64,000 nt of DNA, from the NCBI GenBank assembly GCA_945878405.1, contig CAMCTJ010000004.1, positions 1 to 64,000 on the forward strand, in the 5' to 3' direction. The translations under genes were made by a program, and so were the position numbers. Of this stretch, positions 25,835 to 34,016 are shown piece after piece. Under the pieces are notes generated by a model. It worked only from the letters and a program-made list of their open reading frames with translations. It was not told the DNA's origin and did not search any database. Numbering within the stretch: position 1 is the stretch's first letter; each line of letters begins with the position of its first letter. This DNA comes from Bdellovibrio sp. ZAP7. Lineage in GTDB: Bacteria > Bdellovibrionota > FAC87 > UBA2466.

Positions 25835-26609
25835 ACAACAATCCCCACTAACCTACGGAAGTTATTTAAAAGTAGATGAACTTTTGTCGTTACAAGATCC
25901 GCAGTCGAATCCTGTAGCTGCGGATGAGTTACTGTTTATCATTATTCATCAGTCGTACGAACTGTGGTTCCGATTGGTAATTAGTGAACTAGATAAAGTA
26001 GTCACTTTGTTAGAACACCAGGATTTAATTCCAGCCTTTCATCTTCTTGAAAGAGTATCTTTGGTTTTCAAGTCCCTCATTCAACAGATCGATATTTTAG
26101 AAACGATGACTCCCGTAGCGTTCAATCAATTTCGAGCTAAAATCAACCCTGCAAGCGGCTTTCAAAGCTGGCAATTTAGAGAGTTAGAACTTTTGGCCGG
26201 AGGAACCCCACAAGACTATTCTCGTTTTGCCTCCCTTGAACCTGAATGGTTTCACAAATTACAGAAACGAGGCAATCAGCCTAACTTGAGATCAAGTTTT
26301 ATTAAATTGCTTCAAAAGAGAAAGCTATTGAGTGAATCCTTTACACCAGAGGCTTTTCAAAAAGCTCTCCTCTCGATTTATAACAAACCTATTCAAGATG
26401 AGCTTCAAACTCTTTGTGAGTTTTTAATTGGTTTTGATGAACAGATCCTTTTGTGGCGTTTCAGACATGTTCAAATGGTCGAACGCATGATTGGAATGAA
26501 GCATGGGACAGGAGGCTCTTTAGGAGTCCCTTACCTAGAAAGCACCCTACGGAAGAAATTTTTCCCTGAACTCTGGGAAGCTAGAACGCAGATGGGCGTT
26601 TTGAATTAA
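25827..26609 (+). CDS. kynA: Tryptophan 2,3-dioxygenase
   Basis: Heme enzyme opening the indole ring of L-tryptophan to N-formylkynurenine. About 260 residues. Signature LTYGSYLKVDELLSLQ, the heme-region HQSYELWFRL, RVSLVFKSLIQQ, FQSWQFRELE and the C-terminal HGTGGSLGVPYLES are all present. I prefer the TTG at 25827, which has AAGGAG seven bases upstream and overlaps the regulator's stop; the ATG at 25806 has no ribosome site. It is therefore coupled to the sigma-54 regulator gene. Its 3' end overlaps the convergent kynB-fusion gene by 29 bases. Confidence 0.95.
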   Translation: MSEQQSPLTYGSYLKVDELLSLQDPQSNPVAADELLFIIIHQSYELWFRLVISELDKVVTLLEHQDLIPAFHLLERVSLVFKSLIQQIDILETMTPVAFNQFRAKINPASGFQSWQFRELELLAGGTPQDYSRFASLEPEWFHKLQKRGNQPNLRSSFIKLLQKRKLLSESFTPEAFQKALLSIYNKPIQDELQTLCEFLIGFDEQILLWRFRHVQMVERMIGMKHGTGGSLGVPYLESTLRKKFFPELWEARTQMGVLN

Positions 26610-28116
26610 GAAGAAGAGCCCTCACTGGACTGGCATCTCCGCCTTCGATTTTCAGTGGAAAGGCTACAAGCTCGTAAATTCCCGGCTCCACGCGATCTAA
26701 AATCAAGCCCTCTAAAATAGCCATTCCAGTTTTTAAAGTAGCTTTGTGGCTTGCAAGTTCCTTAGATTCAAACAGATCAATAGACGGCGTATCAATTCCC
26801 ATCAAGATAACTCCCTCACCGGATAAATACTCAATGAGGCTAGCTGAAAAAGCACAAAAATCTGTATTGAACTGATTCGGATCTGGAAAAGAATTGGTTT
26901 TAAACAAAACTCTGGGGGCAACTATCTTTAGCCCTTGAATATCTTCAATCGTAATTTCAGTATGGGGTGTCTTGATGACTTCAATGATTTGACAAGCCCC
27001 CTCATATTTCCAAAGCTCTACTTGGTCGATTCCGTTTTTTCCCTTCCCAAAGTGATTGGGTGAGTCCGCATGAGCGCCTACATGAAGAGTTGTGTTAATC
27101 GAAGAAAGAGTCATATGCTTTCCTTCTTCGATATTTAAAACGACCTTTCTGGAGAACGCCTCATCGCCCGGCCAGACGGCGATTTTCGAGTTCAGAGAAG
27201 GACTGATATCGATCCATTTTTTCTTTGAGGGTTCAAAAGGCTCATACCGGTATTGAATGCTTTGCCCTTCCGGAACGGGCACGTCGCACTGAAGCCCCAG
27301 TTTTTCTAAGACCGGCTTGACCGCTAAGGCAGCTGCTGCCGGCTGATAGCCAGATGCGGTTTTAACCACGACCCCCAATCCTTGCGGGTAAGTAGAGTTG
27401 GGTAAAAGCCCAATACCCAAGAGGCCATCGGCTCCTTCTTTAGCAATAAGATATTTCTGATTTGTTTTCATGAGCCGGCTATCAATTCGCTCTGGGCCCC
27501 CGATCCAATCGGGGTGGGAAATCATGAGATCTCGAATGGTTTGCAATTGAGGATCTATCGCGCCTTGAGCCAAAACCTGAAACAAACGAGCCATTTGATC
27601 CAGACGTAAAACAGGGCTCGGAAGTTTGCACCCATCGACAACAAATTCAAAAGACTCTTCTGGCTCTCCGAGCATTCGAGAAAGTGTTCTCAATACACTC
27701 TGATGAAAGGGGTGACTCTGAGTCAGGTAGCCTTCAATGGGCCAACCTCTGTTTTGACAGGTCTGAGCGATCGCTAAATGCTTTGGAAAACAAGCATGGG
27801 CCACAGGCAGATGAAGTCGACTCACCAGCTCAGCCACTGGGGATTGAGAGGTCCACCGCTTTAATTGATCCACTTGATCTGCATGAGCTGAAATAGATCC
27901 CAAGGCAGCCACATGCCACTCCTGTAACGTTTTCAATTCCAAGTGGCCCATCGCTAAGAACTGAAAGGGCTTTAAAAGAGAACGGGCAGGATAACGACTG
28001 TTGACTTCCGATGTATGAAAAATGGTCTTTGAACCATCAAAGACCCAGATTTCTCCAGAAATAAGAACTTCCGGAAAGCCATTTCGATTCAATTGATAAA
28101 GAGGCGTCGGATTCAT
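26581..28116 (-). CDS. Fusion: asparaginase II-type amidohydrolase + kynurenine formamidase (KynB)
   Basis: 511 residues. Residues 1-295 match the L-asparaginase II (AnsA/ReAV-type, SxxK) family: S46-x-x-K49 in ARSLLKP, SGSISAHAD-like LGSISAHAD, C163 in VVDGCKLPSP, AKEGADGLLGIG and VVKTASGYQ. Residues 300-511 are a complete cyclase/KynB domain with metal motif H345-x3-H349-x-D351-x3-H355 (HVGAHADSPNHF), then GIDTPSIDLFES and the C-terminal IEGGDASPVRALL. The second domain hydrolyses N-formylkynurenine to kynurenine and formate, the product of adjacent kynA. The job of the first domain is unclear. Last gene of a guaB-guaA-LLM operon. Confidence 0.88.
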   Translation of the reverse strand: MNPTPLYQLNRNGFPEVLISGEIWVFDGSKTIFHTSEVNSRYPARSLLKPFQFLAMGHLELKTLQEWHVAALGSISAHADQVDQLKRWTSQSPVAELVSRLHLPVAHACFPKHLAIAQTCQNRGWPIEGYLTQSHPFHQSVLRTLSRMLGEPEESFEFVVDGCKLPSPVLRLDQMARLFQVLAQGAIDPQLQTIRDLMISHPDWIGGPERIDSRLMKTNQKYLIAKEGADGLLGIGLLPNSTYPQGLGVVVKTASGYQPAAAALAVKPVLEKLGLQCDVPVPEGQSIQYRYEPFEPSKKKWIDISPSLNSKIAVWPGDEAFSRKVVLNIEEGKHMTLSSINTTLHVGAHADSPNHFGKGKNGIDQVELWKYEGACQIIEVIKTPHTEITIEDIQGLKIVAPRVLFKTNSFPDPNQFNTDFCAFSASLIEYLSGEGVILMGIDTPSIDLFESKELASHKATLKTGMAILEGLILDRVEPGIYELVAFPLKIEGGDASPVRALLLNSKRPSAF

Positions 28117-29291
28117 AAGCGTGGGACTACTTCAGTAAAAAAGAGTTTCATCTGGTCCTGAATTTCTGCGTTATCCAATTGGTTAAACTCAAACCATAAC
28201 ATCAACCTGTCGTCTTTATGAAACCCTCGCAGCCCTCCTGGTTTCATCTGTTCGCAAATTTCAGCGGGATCTCCTACTAATGCTCGTTGAAGAAGAACCG
28301 TTTTATCCGGAACCTGTGTAGTCCCTCTCATCGCCTCAATGTAATTATCCAAAACATGGTCAGCTAGTTGATACGCTTTATCGCGATTTTGATTTATGAA
28401 GACCATCACCGTGCGGGGCAACCGATCGCGGCTCCAATTCCGAGATGCCTCGGCACATTTGCTTACCATGTTTTGATGAAGTTCTTCGATTTTTTCGGGG
28501 GAGGTGAATGACAAATTGAAAAGACTGAGATCCCAATATTTTAGTCCCCACTCGAGCGCCAGCGGATCATGAGAGCCTAGAACGATTTCAAGATATTTCA
28601 ACTCCTCCGTCTTAGGCATGACTTTTAACAGCTCAAATTCCCAACGTTTTTTAACCGTTACCGGTGCGTTGTATTTCCTTATCAGGTTTGGATCGCTAAT
28701 TTCCTTGGGATCAATCATCCACGTCTTTGTTTCCTGACTGCTCAACGCTCCACCACTCAGAAGTCGAAGAAAAATCTCAAGCGCCTCTAAAAAAATGTAT
28801 CGCTTCATCAAAGGCCATAGGTCTTTCTCTGTTTGATCCCTCGGCACAATCTGAAACGGTATGTTCTGAAATGGAAAACGTCCGGCCGCTACCCCGATTC
28901 GAAGCTGTCGATTCCACTTCCCTACTTCTTGATTTAAGAAACTGAGAAATCTCACCCGCTCAGCACTCGCGATGGGGCCCCCGCTCCCTCCCACAATATT
29001 GTGAATTGCAGTTCCAAACCCGACCCGCTTGGTACGATTAAAAAGAAGTTGAGCCATCTGAAACGAATCAGAGTTCAACCCCACTTCCCCTGCAAAATTT
29101 GGAATTGTGGCAACGCTCGTTTTTTTCTGGGTCTCAGAGGAAAAATGGCTTTCAGCACACCACACGGTGTCTACCCCTAGAGACTCTGCAAGGATGGCTT
29201 GATCAAAAAAGTTTGCAAACGCCTTAGAAACTCCGAGGGATCGTCCTTTAATTACTGGATCGCTAATGGAATGAAATAAATCGAAAATCAT
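28113..29291 (-). CDS. Luciferase-like (LLM) flavin-dependent oxidoreductase
   Basis: 392 residues of the bacterial-luciferase/F420 superfamily with a TIM-barrel core. N-terminal AILAESLGVDTVWCAESHFS, RVGFGTAIHNIVGG, then RLRIGVAAGRFPFQ are typical. It is longer than many because of an insertion around 165-230. Members oxidise varied substrates with FMN and O2. It begins 3 bases after guaA stops and overlaps the asparaginase-KynB gene by 4, so it is translationally linked to both. A substrate related to tryptophan or kynurenine is a guess from context. Confidence 0.82.
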   Translation of the reverse strand: MIFDLFHSISDPVIKGRSLGVSKAFANFFDQAILAESLGVDTVWCAESHFSSETQKKTSVATIPNFAGEVGLNSDSFQMAQLLFNRTKRVGFGTAIHNIVGGSGGPIASAERVRFLSFLNQEVGKWNRQLRIGVAAGRFPFQNIPFQIVPRDQTEKDLWPLMKRYIFLEALEIFLRLLSGGALSSQETKTWMIDPKEISDPNLIRKYNAPVTVKKRWEFELLKVMPKTEELKYLEIVLGSHDPLALEWGLKYWDLSLFNLSFTSPEKIEELHQNMVSKCAEASRNWSRDRLPRTVMVFINQNRDKAYQLADHVLDNYIEAMRGTTQVPDKTVLLQRALVGDPAEICEQMKPGGLRGFHKDDRLMLWFEFNQLDNAEIQDQMKLFFTEVVPRL

Positions 29292-29294
29292 TCT

Positions 29295-30836
29295 CTATTC
29301 CCACTCAATAGTCGCAGGTGGCTTCGAGGAGACATCGTAAACCACTCGATTAATACCAGGAACCTCATTGATGATTCTGTTAGAGATCTTCGCCATTGTC
29401 TTTTTATCGAAATCATACCAATCCGCTGTCATTCCGTCTCGGCTAGTAACCGCTCTTAAAACAACGACCGATTCATAAGTTCTAGAATCCCCCATGACCC
29501 CAACGGCTTTGATGGGTAACATCACCGAAAAAGCCTGCCAAATCTTCTCGTACTCTCCAGAAGTTCTCAATTCTTCTATAAAAATTGAGTCTGCGTCTCT
29601 CAAGAGATCCAAACGTTCGGGATTTATTTTTCCAATGATTCGAACCGCTAAGCCCGGGCCTGGAAAGGGATGTCGTCCGATTATCGCCTCGGGAACTCCT
29701 AAACTTCTTCCCAGAGCCCGAACTTCATCTTTAAATAGCTCTCGAAAGGGCTCAATCAGTTTAAGCTTCATTCTTTTTGGTAGTCCGCCCACATTGTGGT
29801 GAGTTTTGATGGTGTGCGAGGGCCCTTTGACCGATACACTCTCGATTACATCCGGATACAAAGTACCCTGGGCTAAAAAAGCGGCCCCGGGAATGCGTTT
29901 GCATTCTTTTTCAAAAACCTCGACAAAAGTTTTCCCAATGATTTTTCTTTTTCGCTCAGGATCAGTTACGTTTTGAAGTCGCTTTAAAAAAAGAGCGCTC
30001 GCATCTACTACCTTAACTGAGACTCCTTGAGTTTTTAGAAAAGCTTTTACTTCTTTGGCTTCGTTTTTTCGAAGCAATCCGTTGTCCACTAAAACGGGGT
30101 GAAATTTTTTGCCGAGAACTTTCCCCAAGAAAACTGCCAAAATAGTGGAGTCAACTCCTCCACTGATCCCACCAATGACCTGGGCACTCCCTACTTTCTC
30201 TAAGATCTCCTGCGTTTTCTGAGATAAAAAATTTTCAATTTTCCATTGCGGTTTCAGGCCGGCGACCTCAAAGAGAAAATTCTCAATGATTTTTTTACCG
30301 ATGGGAGTATGGGCTACTTCAGGATGGAACTGAACCGCATGAAGATGACCCTTCTCTATTCCCACAACGCATTTTTCACTTTGGGCCGTCACTTCGCAAT
30401 CATGGGGTACTTTCTCAACGCTATCGCCATGGCTCATCCACACGGTTGCCTTTTGGCCAGGCTTAAACCCTTTAAAAAGTCCGGAAGCTTTTACGATTTC
30501 TATCTCGCAAGCACCGTACTCTCTCGCAGTTCCGGTACCAACCTTTCCTGCTTTGAGATGAGAAAGGAGTTGCATACCGTAGCAAATGCCAAGAATGGGA
30601 ATATCCCATTCCAAAAGTAACTTATTTAGTGAAGGCGCTGTTTTAGCGCTAACACTTGATGGCCCACCCGACAAAATAACCGCTCTCGGGTTTTTAGCTT
30701 TCAACTCTTCAAGACGGATGTGGTACGGCTCGATTTCGCAAAAAACTCCCGACTCTCGAACCTGACGGGCAATTAATTGAGTAAACTGGGATCCGAAATC
30801 GAGAATAATGACAGGGGTTGTATTTTCTTTAATCAT
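29295..30836 (-). CDS. guaA: GMP synthase (glutamine-hydrolysing)
   Basis: Converts XMP to GMP. 513 residues. Class I glutamine amidotransferase domain 1-190 with nucleophile C85 (GICYGMQLL) and the His/Glu of VQFHPEVAHT; ATP pyrophosphatase domain with P-loop GGISGGVDST; C-terminal dimerisation domain ending KPPATIEWE, the normal end of the family. Its ATG lies 8 bases inside the end of guaB, so the two are coupled. Confidence 0.98.
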   Translation of the reverse strand: MIKENTTPVIILDFGSQFTQLIARQVRESGVFCEIEPYHIRLEELKAKNPRAVILSGGPSSVSAKTAPSLNKLLLEWDIPILGICYGMQLLSHLKAGKVGTGTAREYGACEIEIVKASGLFKGFKPGQKATVWMSHGDSVEKVPHDCEVTAQSEKCVVGIEKGHLHAVQFHPEVAHTPIGKKIIENFLFEVAGLKPQWKIENFLSQKTQEILEKVGSAQVIGGISGGVDSTILAVFLGKVLGKKFHPVLVDNGLLRKNEAKEVKAFLKTQGVSVKVVDASALFLKRLQNVTDPERKRKIIGKTFVEVFEKECKRIPGAAFLAQGTLYPDVIESVSVKGPSHTIKTHHNVGGLPKRMKLKLIEPFRELFKDEVRALGRSLGVPEAIIGRHPFPGPGLAVRIIGKINPERLDLLRDADSIFIEELRTSGEYEKIWQAFSVMLPIKAVGVMGDSRTYESVVVLRAVTSRDGMTADWYDFDKKTMAKISNRIINEVPGINRVVYDVSSKPPATIEWE

Positions 30837-32301
30837 TGGGTCGGTAGTTCGGAGCTTCTTTCGTCACAAATACATCATGCACGTGAGATTCACGAAGACC
30901 TTGAGGAGAAATTCTGACGAACTCAGCTTTATCACGAAGTTCGGCGAGATTTTTGCAGCCCAAATACCCCAAGCCGGCTCGAACTCCTCCCACTAATTGG
31001 AACAACACTTGAAGTAATTCCCCTCGATAAGGAACCATTCCTTCAATGCCCTCAGGGATGAGTTCTCCATCGTCGACCCCCGATTGCCCATATCGATCTC
31101 GGTTTCCTTCTCTCAGGGCTTCGATTGAACCCATACCTCGATAAACTTTGTAAGTCCGTCCTTGATAGTAAACCGTCTCACCTGGCGCCTCATCGGTTCC
31201 AGCAAGAAGGCTCCCGATCATGACCACATCTGCACCAGCGCCTAATGCCTTCACAATATCGCCCGAATACTTAATTCCACCATCCGCAATGAGACATCTA
31301 CCAAATTTTTTTGTAATCGGTGCGCAGTTTTGGATTGCAGTAAACTGAGGAAGCCCCACGCCCGCAACGATCCGAGTGGTGCATATGGAACCTGAACCCA
31401 TCCCAACTTTTATTCCATCTGCGCCAGCTTCGCAAAGAACCTGAGCCCCTTCTGCGGTTGCTACGTTCCCCGCCAAAATGGGAAGATCTTTAAACTTACT
31501 TTTTGCCCATTTGACTACTTCTACGACATTCTTCGAGGCTCCATGAGCAGTATCGACTGCTATGAAATCCACTCCGGCAGCAACTAACGCCTCGATTCTA
31601 TTTAAAGCCTCAGTTCCAGTTCCAACAGCGGCTCCAACTCTCAGCCTTCCTTGGTTATCGCGATTGGCTTTGGGATAGCGAATCCCTTTCTCAATGTCTT
31701 TGATTGTAATAAGTGCTTTGAGTTTTCCTGCCTTATCAACTACCGGCAATTTCTCAATACGGTGCTTATGCATCAGTCGGACTGCATCTTCTATGGAGAC
31801 GGTCTCCGCCGCAGTAACCAGTCTTTCAAAGGGAGTCATCACTTCAGTGATGGGACGCTTTAGGTTTTCTTCAAACCTGAGATCGCGGTTGGTCACCAGT
31901 CCGGCAAGTTTTCCCGACTGCAAAACAGGGAGACCTGAAATTCCGAATTTTTTCATTAACAGCAAGGCTTCATTAACTGTGGAATTAGAAGGAAGCGTGA
32001 CCGGATCCAGAATCATCCCGCTTTCACTTTTTTTAACTTTTTCTACTTCAAAAACTTGTTTTTCGATTGAGAAACTTCGATGAATCACTCCCGCTCCACC
32101 AGCTCGAGCCATAGCAATAGCCGTTCGACTTTCAGTTACTTTGTCCATGGCAGCTGAAATGATGGGAATTCCCAAAAAGATTTGTGAAGTTAGGCGAGTG
32201 GACAGTTCTACTTCTGGCGGAACCACCTCAGAATATCTGGGCACCAGCAATACATCATCGAATGTTAAGCCATCTATTAATTCGATCTTAGAAAGGGTCA
32301 T
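30829..32301 (-). CDS. guaB: IMP dehydrogenase
   Basis: NAD-dependent oxidation of IMP to XMP, the committed step to GMP. About 490 residues from the ATG at 32301 (a TTG three bases earlier is in frame). [13 protein letters not shown] at the N-terminus, a CBS pair at about 95-205, the catalytic loop [15 protein letters not shown], and [20 protein letters not shown]. First gene of a four-gene operon guaB-guaA-LLM-[asparaginase::kynB] with a matching promoter upstream. Confidence 0.98.
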   Translation of the reverse strand: MTLSKIELIDGLTFDDVLLVPRYSEVVPPEVELSTRLTSQIFLGIPIISAAMDKVTESRTAIAMARAGGAGVIHRSFSIEKQVFEVEKVKKSESGMILDPVTLPSNSTVNEALLLMKKFGISGLPVLQSGKLAGLVTNRDLRFEENLKRPITEVMTPFERLVTAAETVSIEDAVRLMHKHRIEKLPVVDKAGKLKALITIKDIEKGIRYPKANRDNQGRLRVGAAVGTGTEALNRIEALVAAGVDFIAVDTAHGASKNVVEVVKWAKSKFKDLPILAGNVATAEGAQVLCEAGADGIKVGMGSGSICTTRIVAGVGLPQFTAIQNCAPITKKFGRCLIADGGIKYSGDIVKALGAGADVVMIGSLLAGTDEAPGETVYYQGRTYKVYRGMGSIEALREGNRDRYGQSGVDDGELIPEGIEGMVPYRGELLQVLFQLVGGVRAGLGYLGCKNLAELRDKAEFVRISPQGLRESHVHDVFVTKEAPNYRPND

Positions 32302-32321
32302 CAAGCTCTCTTTGAGAAACC

Positions 32322-32350
32322 ATGGTAAAGAGCCCTTGAGGGGCCGTCAA
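32322..32350 (-). promoter_or_regulatory. Promoter for guaB operon
   Basis: Minus strand TTGACG (32345..32350), 17 bases, TACCAT (32322..32327), about 20 bases ahead of the guaB start. A TATAAT on the plus strand at 32404..32409 may serve the divergent glycosyltransferase, though no -35 partner is clear. Confidence 0.65.
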
Positions 32351-32422
32351 CAATTGCGCAGCGCCCCTGGGACAAATCTTTCCCTTTTCGAACAAAGTTT
32401 CGATATAATTTGCTTATTCACC

Positions 32423-33199
32423 ATGAAAACTGAAATGTCTCTTTCTTCTAATTCGTTACAACTCTCTGTAGTTGTGCCCTGTTTTAACGAAAACCCTCAT
32501 CTTGAAGTGGTTTTGCTGGGTTGGCTTCAAGAACTCAGGGAACAGGCTCTGTCTTTTGAGATTATCGCGGTAAACGATGGTTCATTAGATGGAACCGGTA
32601 GGACCCTCGACAAACTTCGAAAAGAGAACCCCGAAATTCGCTTGGTCCACCAGCTCAACACGGGAAGCGTCAGAGCCTATCGAAGAGGCTACGAAATGGC
32701 CCGAGGACAGTATGTATTGTCGATAAGCGCCAATGGCCGCTGTGAACCTTCCGATTTTTCATCGCTTTGGAACAAAAGATTGGGCAGCCAATTGGTCCTT
32801 GCCCAGCGCACCCATCGCCTGGATAGTTTTTTATCACGCAAATTGAGTTCATTTTTAAGCTCTTTAGCCTATCGATTGTTTAATTTAAAAGTAGAAGAAC
32901 CCGGGATAGGTTTCAGACTTTTTATGAGAGAACCCGTTCTGCCCTTAGTGGGACAGATACCGATTGAATCACATAGTTTTCACTGGGCAGTCACTGTTTT
33001 AGTTGGTCAGAATTATCCCTCTGGAATCTCAGAGGTTAAAGTGCCCTACCGACACCGCATTGAACGAAAATCTCCATTCAGACGAACCAGCCTTCTCAAA
33101 TCCGGCTGGTTGCATCTAAAAGAGGCTGTTTCGCTCAAATGGCAAGTACGGGGCAGCTTGGCACCTCGCGCCACACAACTCATTCAAGGAGTTTCTTAA
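32423..33199 (+). CDS. GT2-family glycosyltransferase-like protein, degenerate metal motif
   Basis: About 258 residues from the ATG at 32423; upstream codons in this frame run into the guaB promoter region and are not coding. GT-A fold features: LSVVVPCFNENP, IIAVNDGSLDGTGRTL, RGYEMARGQYVLSISANG. In DPM1-type transferases the last motif ends in the metal-binding DAD/DxD; here residues 102-105 read S-A-N-G, so the key aspartates are missing. No C-terminal membrane helices. It may be inactive, metal independent or a binding protein. The divergent neighbour is guaB. Confidence 0.78.
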   Translation: MKTEMSLSSNSLQLSVVVPCFNENPHLEVVLLGWLQELREQALSFEIIAVNDGSLDGTGRTLDKLRKENPEIRLVHQLNTGSVRAYRRGYEMARGQYVLSISANGRCEPSDFSSLWNKRLGSQLVLAQRTHRLDSFLSRKLSSFLSSLAYRLFNLKVEEPGIGFRLFMREPVLPLVGQIPIESHSFHWAVTVLVGQNYPSGISEVKVPYRHRIERKSPFRRTSLLKSGWLHLKEAVSLKWQVRGSLAPRATQLIQGVS

Positions 33200-33228
33200 T
33201 AAGGTCGATAGGCATTCTGGAGGACCTT

Positions 33229-33648
33229 ATGAAGAATGCCGCTCTAAAAAAACCTAGCACTGCCACCAAGAAAGTAACCACAGCTAAGAAAGTAGTAGCG
33301 AAAGTTAGCGATAAGAAAGAAAAGACCTGCTCGGCCCCCTCCTGCAAGAAGGAAGCAAGTAGCCAAGGTTACTGCCGTCTTCACTATATCTCTAATTGGA
33401 AACACATTCGATTTAACGAGAAAGTTAAAGCCGAGCGCCGGCTAAATGCCTATGTAGATAGAATTGCCAAAAAGTATCCACAGGACTTCTTGGAAAAAAT
33501 TAAAGAAACTCTCGAAGATGAAAAAAAATTCAAAGAAATGGTTTCTGAATTGGATATTGAATTAGACATGAGCCCCAAGGAAACTGACGACGAATTTTTA
33601 GCGAAATTTCTAAGAGCAGTTAAAACTGGTAGCGGCAGTTCCGATTAA
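33229..33648 (+). CDS. Lys-rich protein with small CCCH zinc motif
   Basis: 139 residues from ATG 33229, set by a GGAGG ribosome site. Residues 1-32 are Lys/Ala/Thr-rich (KKPSTATKKVTTAKKVVAK), like histone-H1-type nucleoid tails. A compact motif follows: C34-x4-C39-x9-C49-x2-H52 (CSAPSCKKEASSQGYCRLHY), a likely zinc site. Residues 60-139 are charged and helical, ending acidic. Might bind nucleic acid; no named family. Tail-to-tail 4-base overlap with the rhodanese gene. Confidence 0.8.
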   Translation: MKNAALKKPSTATKKVTTAKKVVAKVSDKKEKTCSAPSCKKEASSQGYCRLHYISNWKHIRFNEKVKAERRLNAYVDRIAKKYPQDFLEKIKETLEDEKKFKEMVSELDIELDMSPKETDDEFLAKFLRAVKTGSGSSD

Positions 33649-34016
33649 TGGCTTGTGGGAAGCCCCTGAGCAACCCACTCCAGCATGCCACCTGTCATTG
33701 AGTAGGTAGCCTCATACCCAAGACTTAAGCTCTCTTCAGTTGCTTTGGCCGAGCGTTTACCACTTCGGCAAACGAAAACAATTCTCTCTTTGCGATTTCC
33801 CGACTTTAAAAACCCACTTAATTGGGGGCCCAAAGTCATCAGCTCTGCCCCTTCAATGTATCCGCTTTCTCCCGAAAATTCCTCAGGGGTTCTGACATCA
33901 ATCAATCGAATAGATCCCTTTTGTTCAAAGACTTGAGCGGGCGACAATTCGGAAATAGAAGTACCGAACCCTAACTGAGTTAAAAACATCAAAACCGTTG
34001 CAAATAACTTTTTCAT
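33645..34016 (-). CDS. Exported single-domain rhodanese
   Basis: 123 residues. Signal peptide 1-18 (LFATVLMFLTQLGFG), then one rhodanese domain: IRLIDVRTPEEFSGESGYIEGA and the active loop C83-R-S-G-K-R-S. Likely a periplasmic sulfur or selenium carrier or a thiol-handling protein. Its start overlaps the stop of the C25 peptidase gene by 4 bases; gingipain-type peptidases have a catalytic Cys, so a thiol partner is conceivable (inference). Confidence 0.88.
   Translation of the reverse strand: MKKLFATVLMFLTQLGFGTSISELSPAQVFEQKGSIRLIDVRTPEEFSGESGYIEGAELMTLGPQLSGFLKSGNRKERIVFVCRSGKRSAKATEESLSLGYEATYSMTGGMLEWVAQGLPTSH

Noticed and set aside
32141-32422. Long N-terminal extension of the glycosyltransferase
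   Set aside because: It covers the guaB start and promoter on the other strand and has no domain; the ATG at 32423 precedes the conserved fold.
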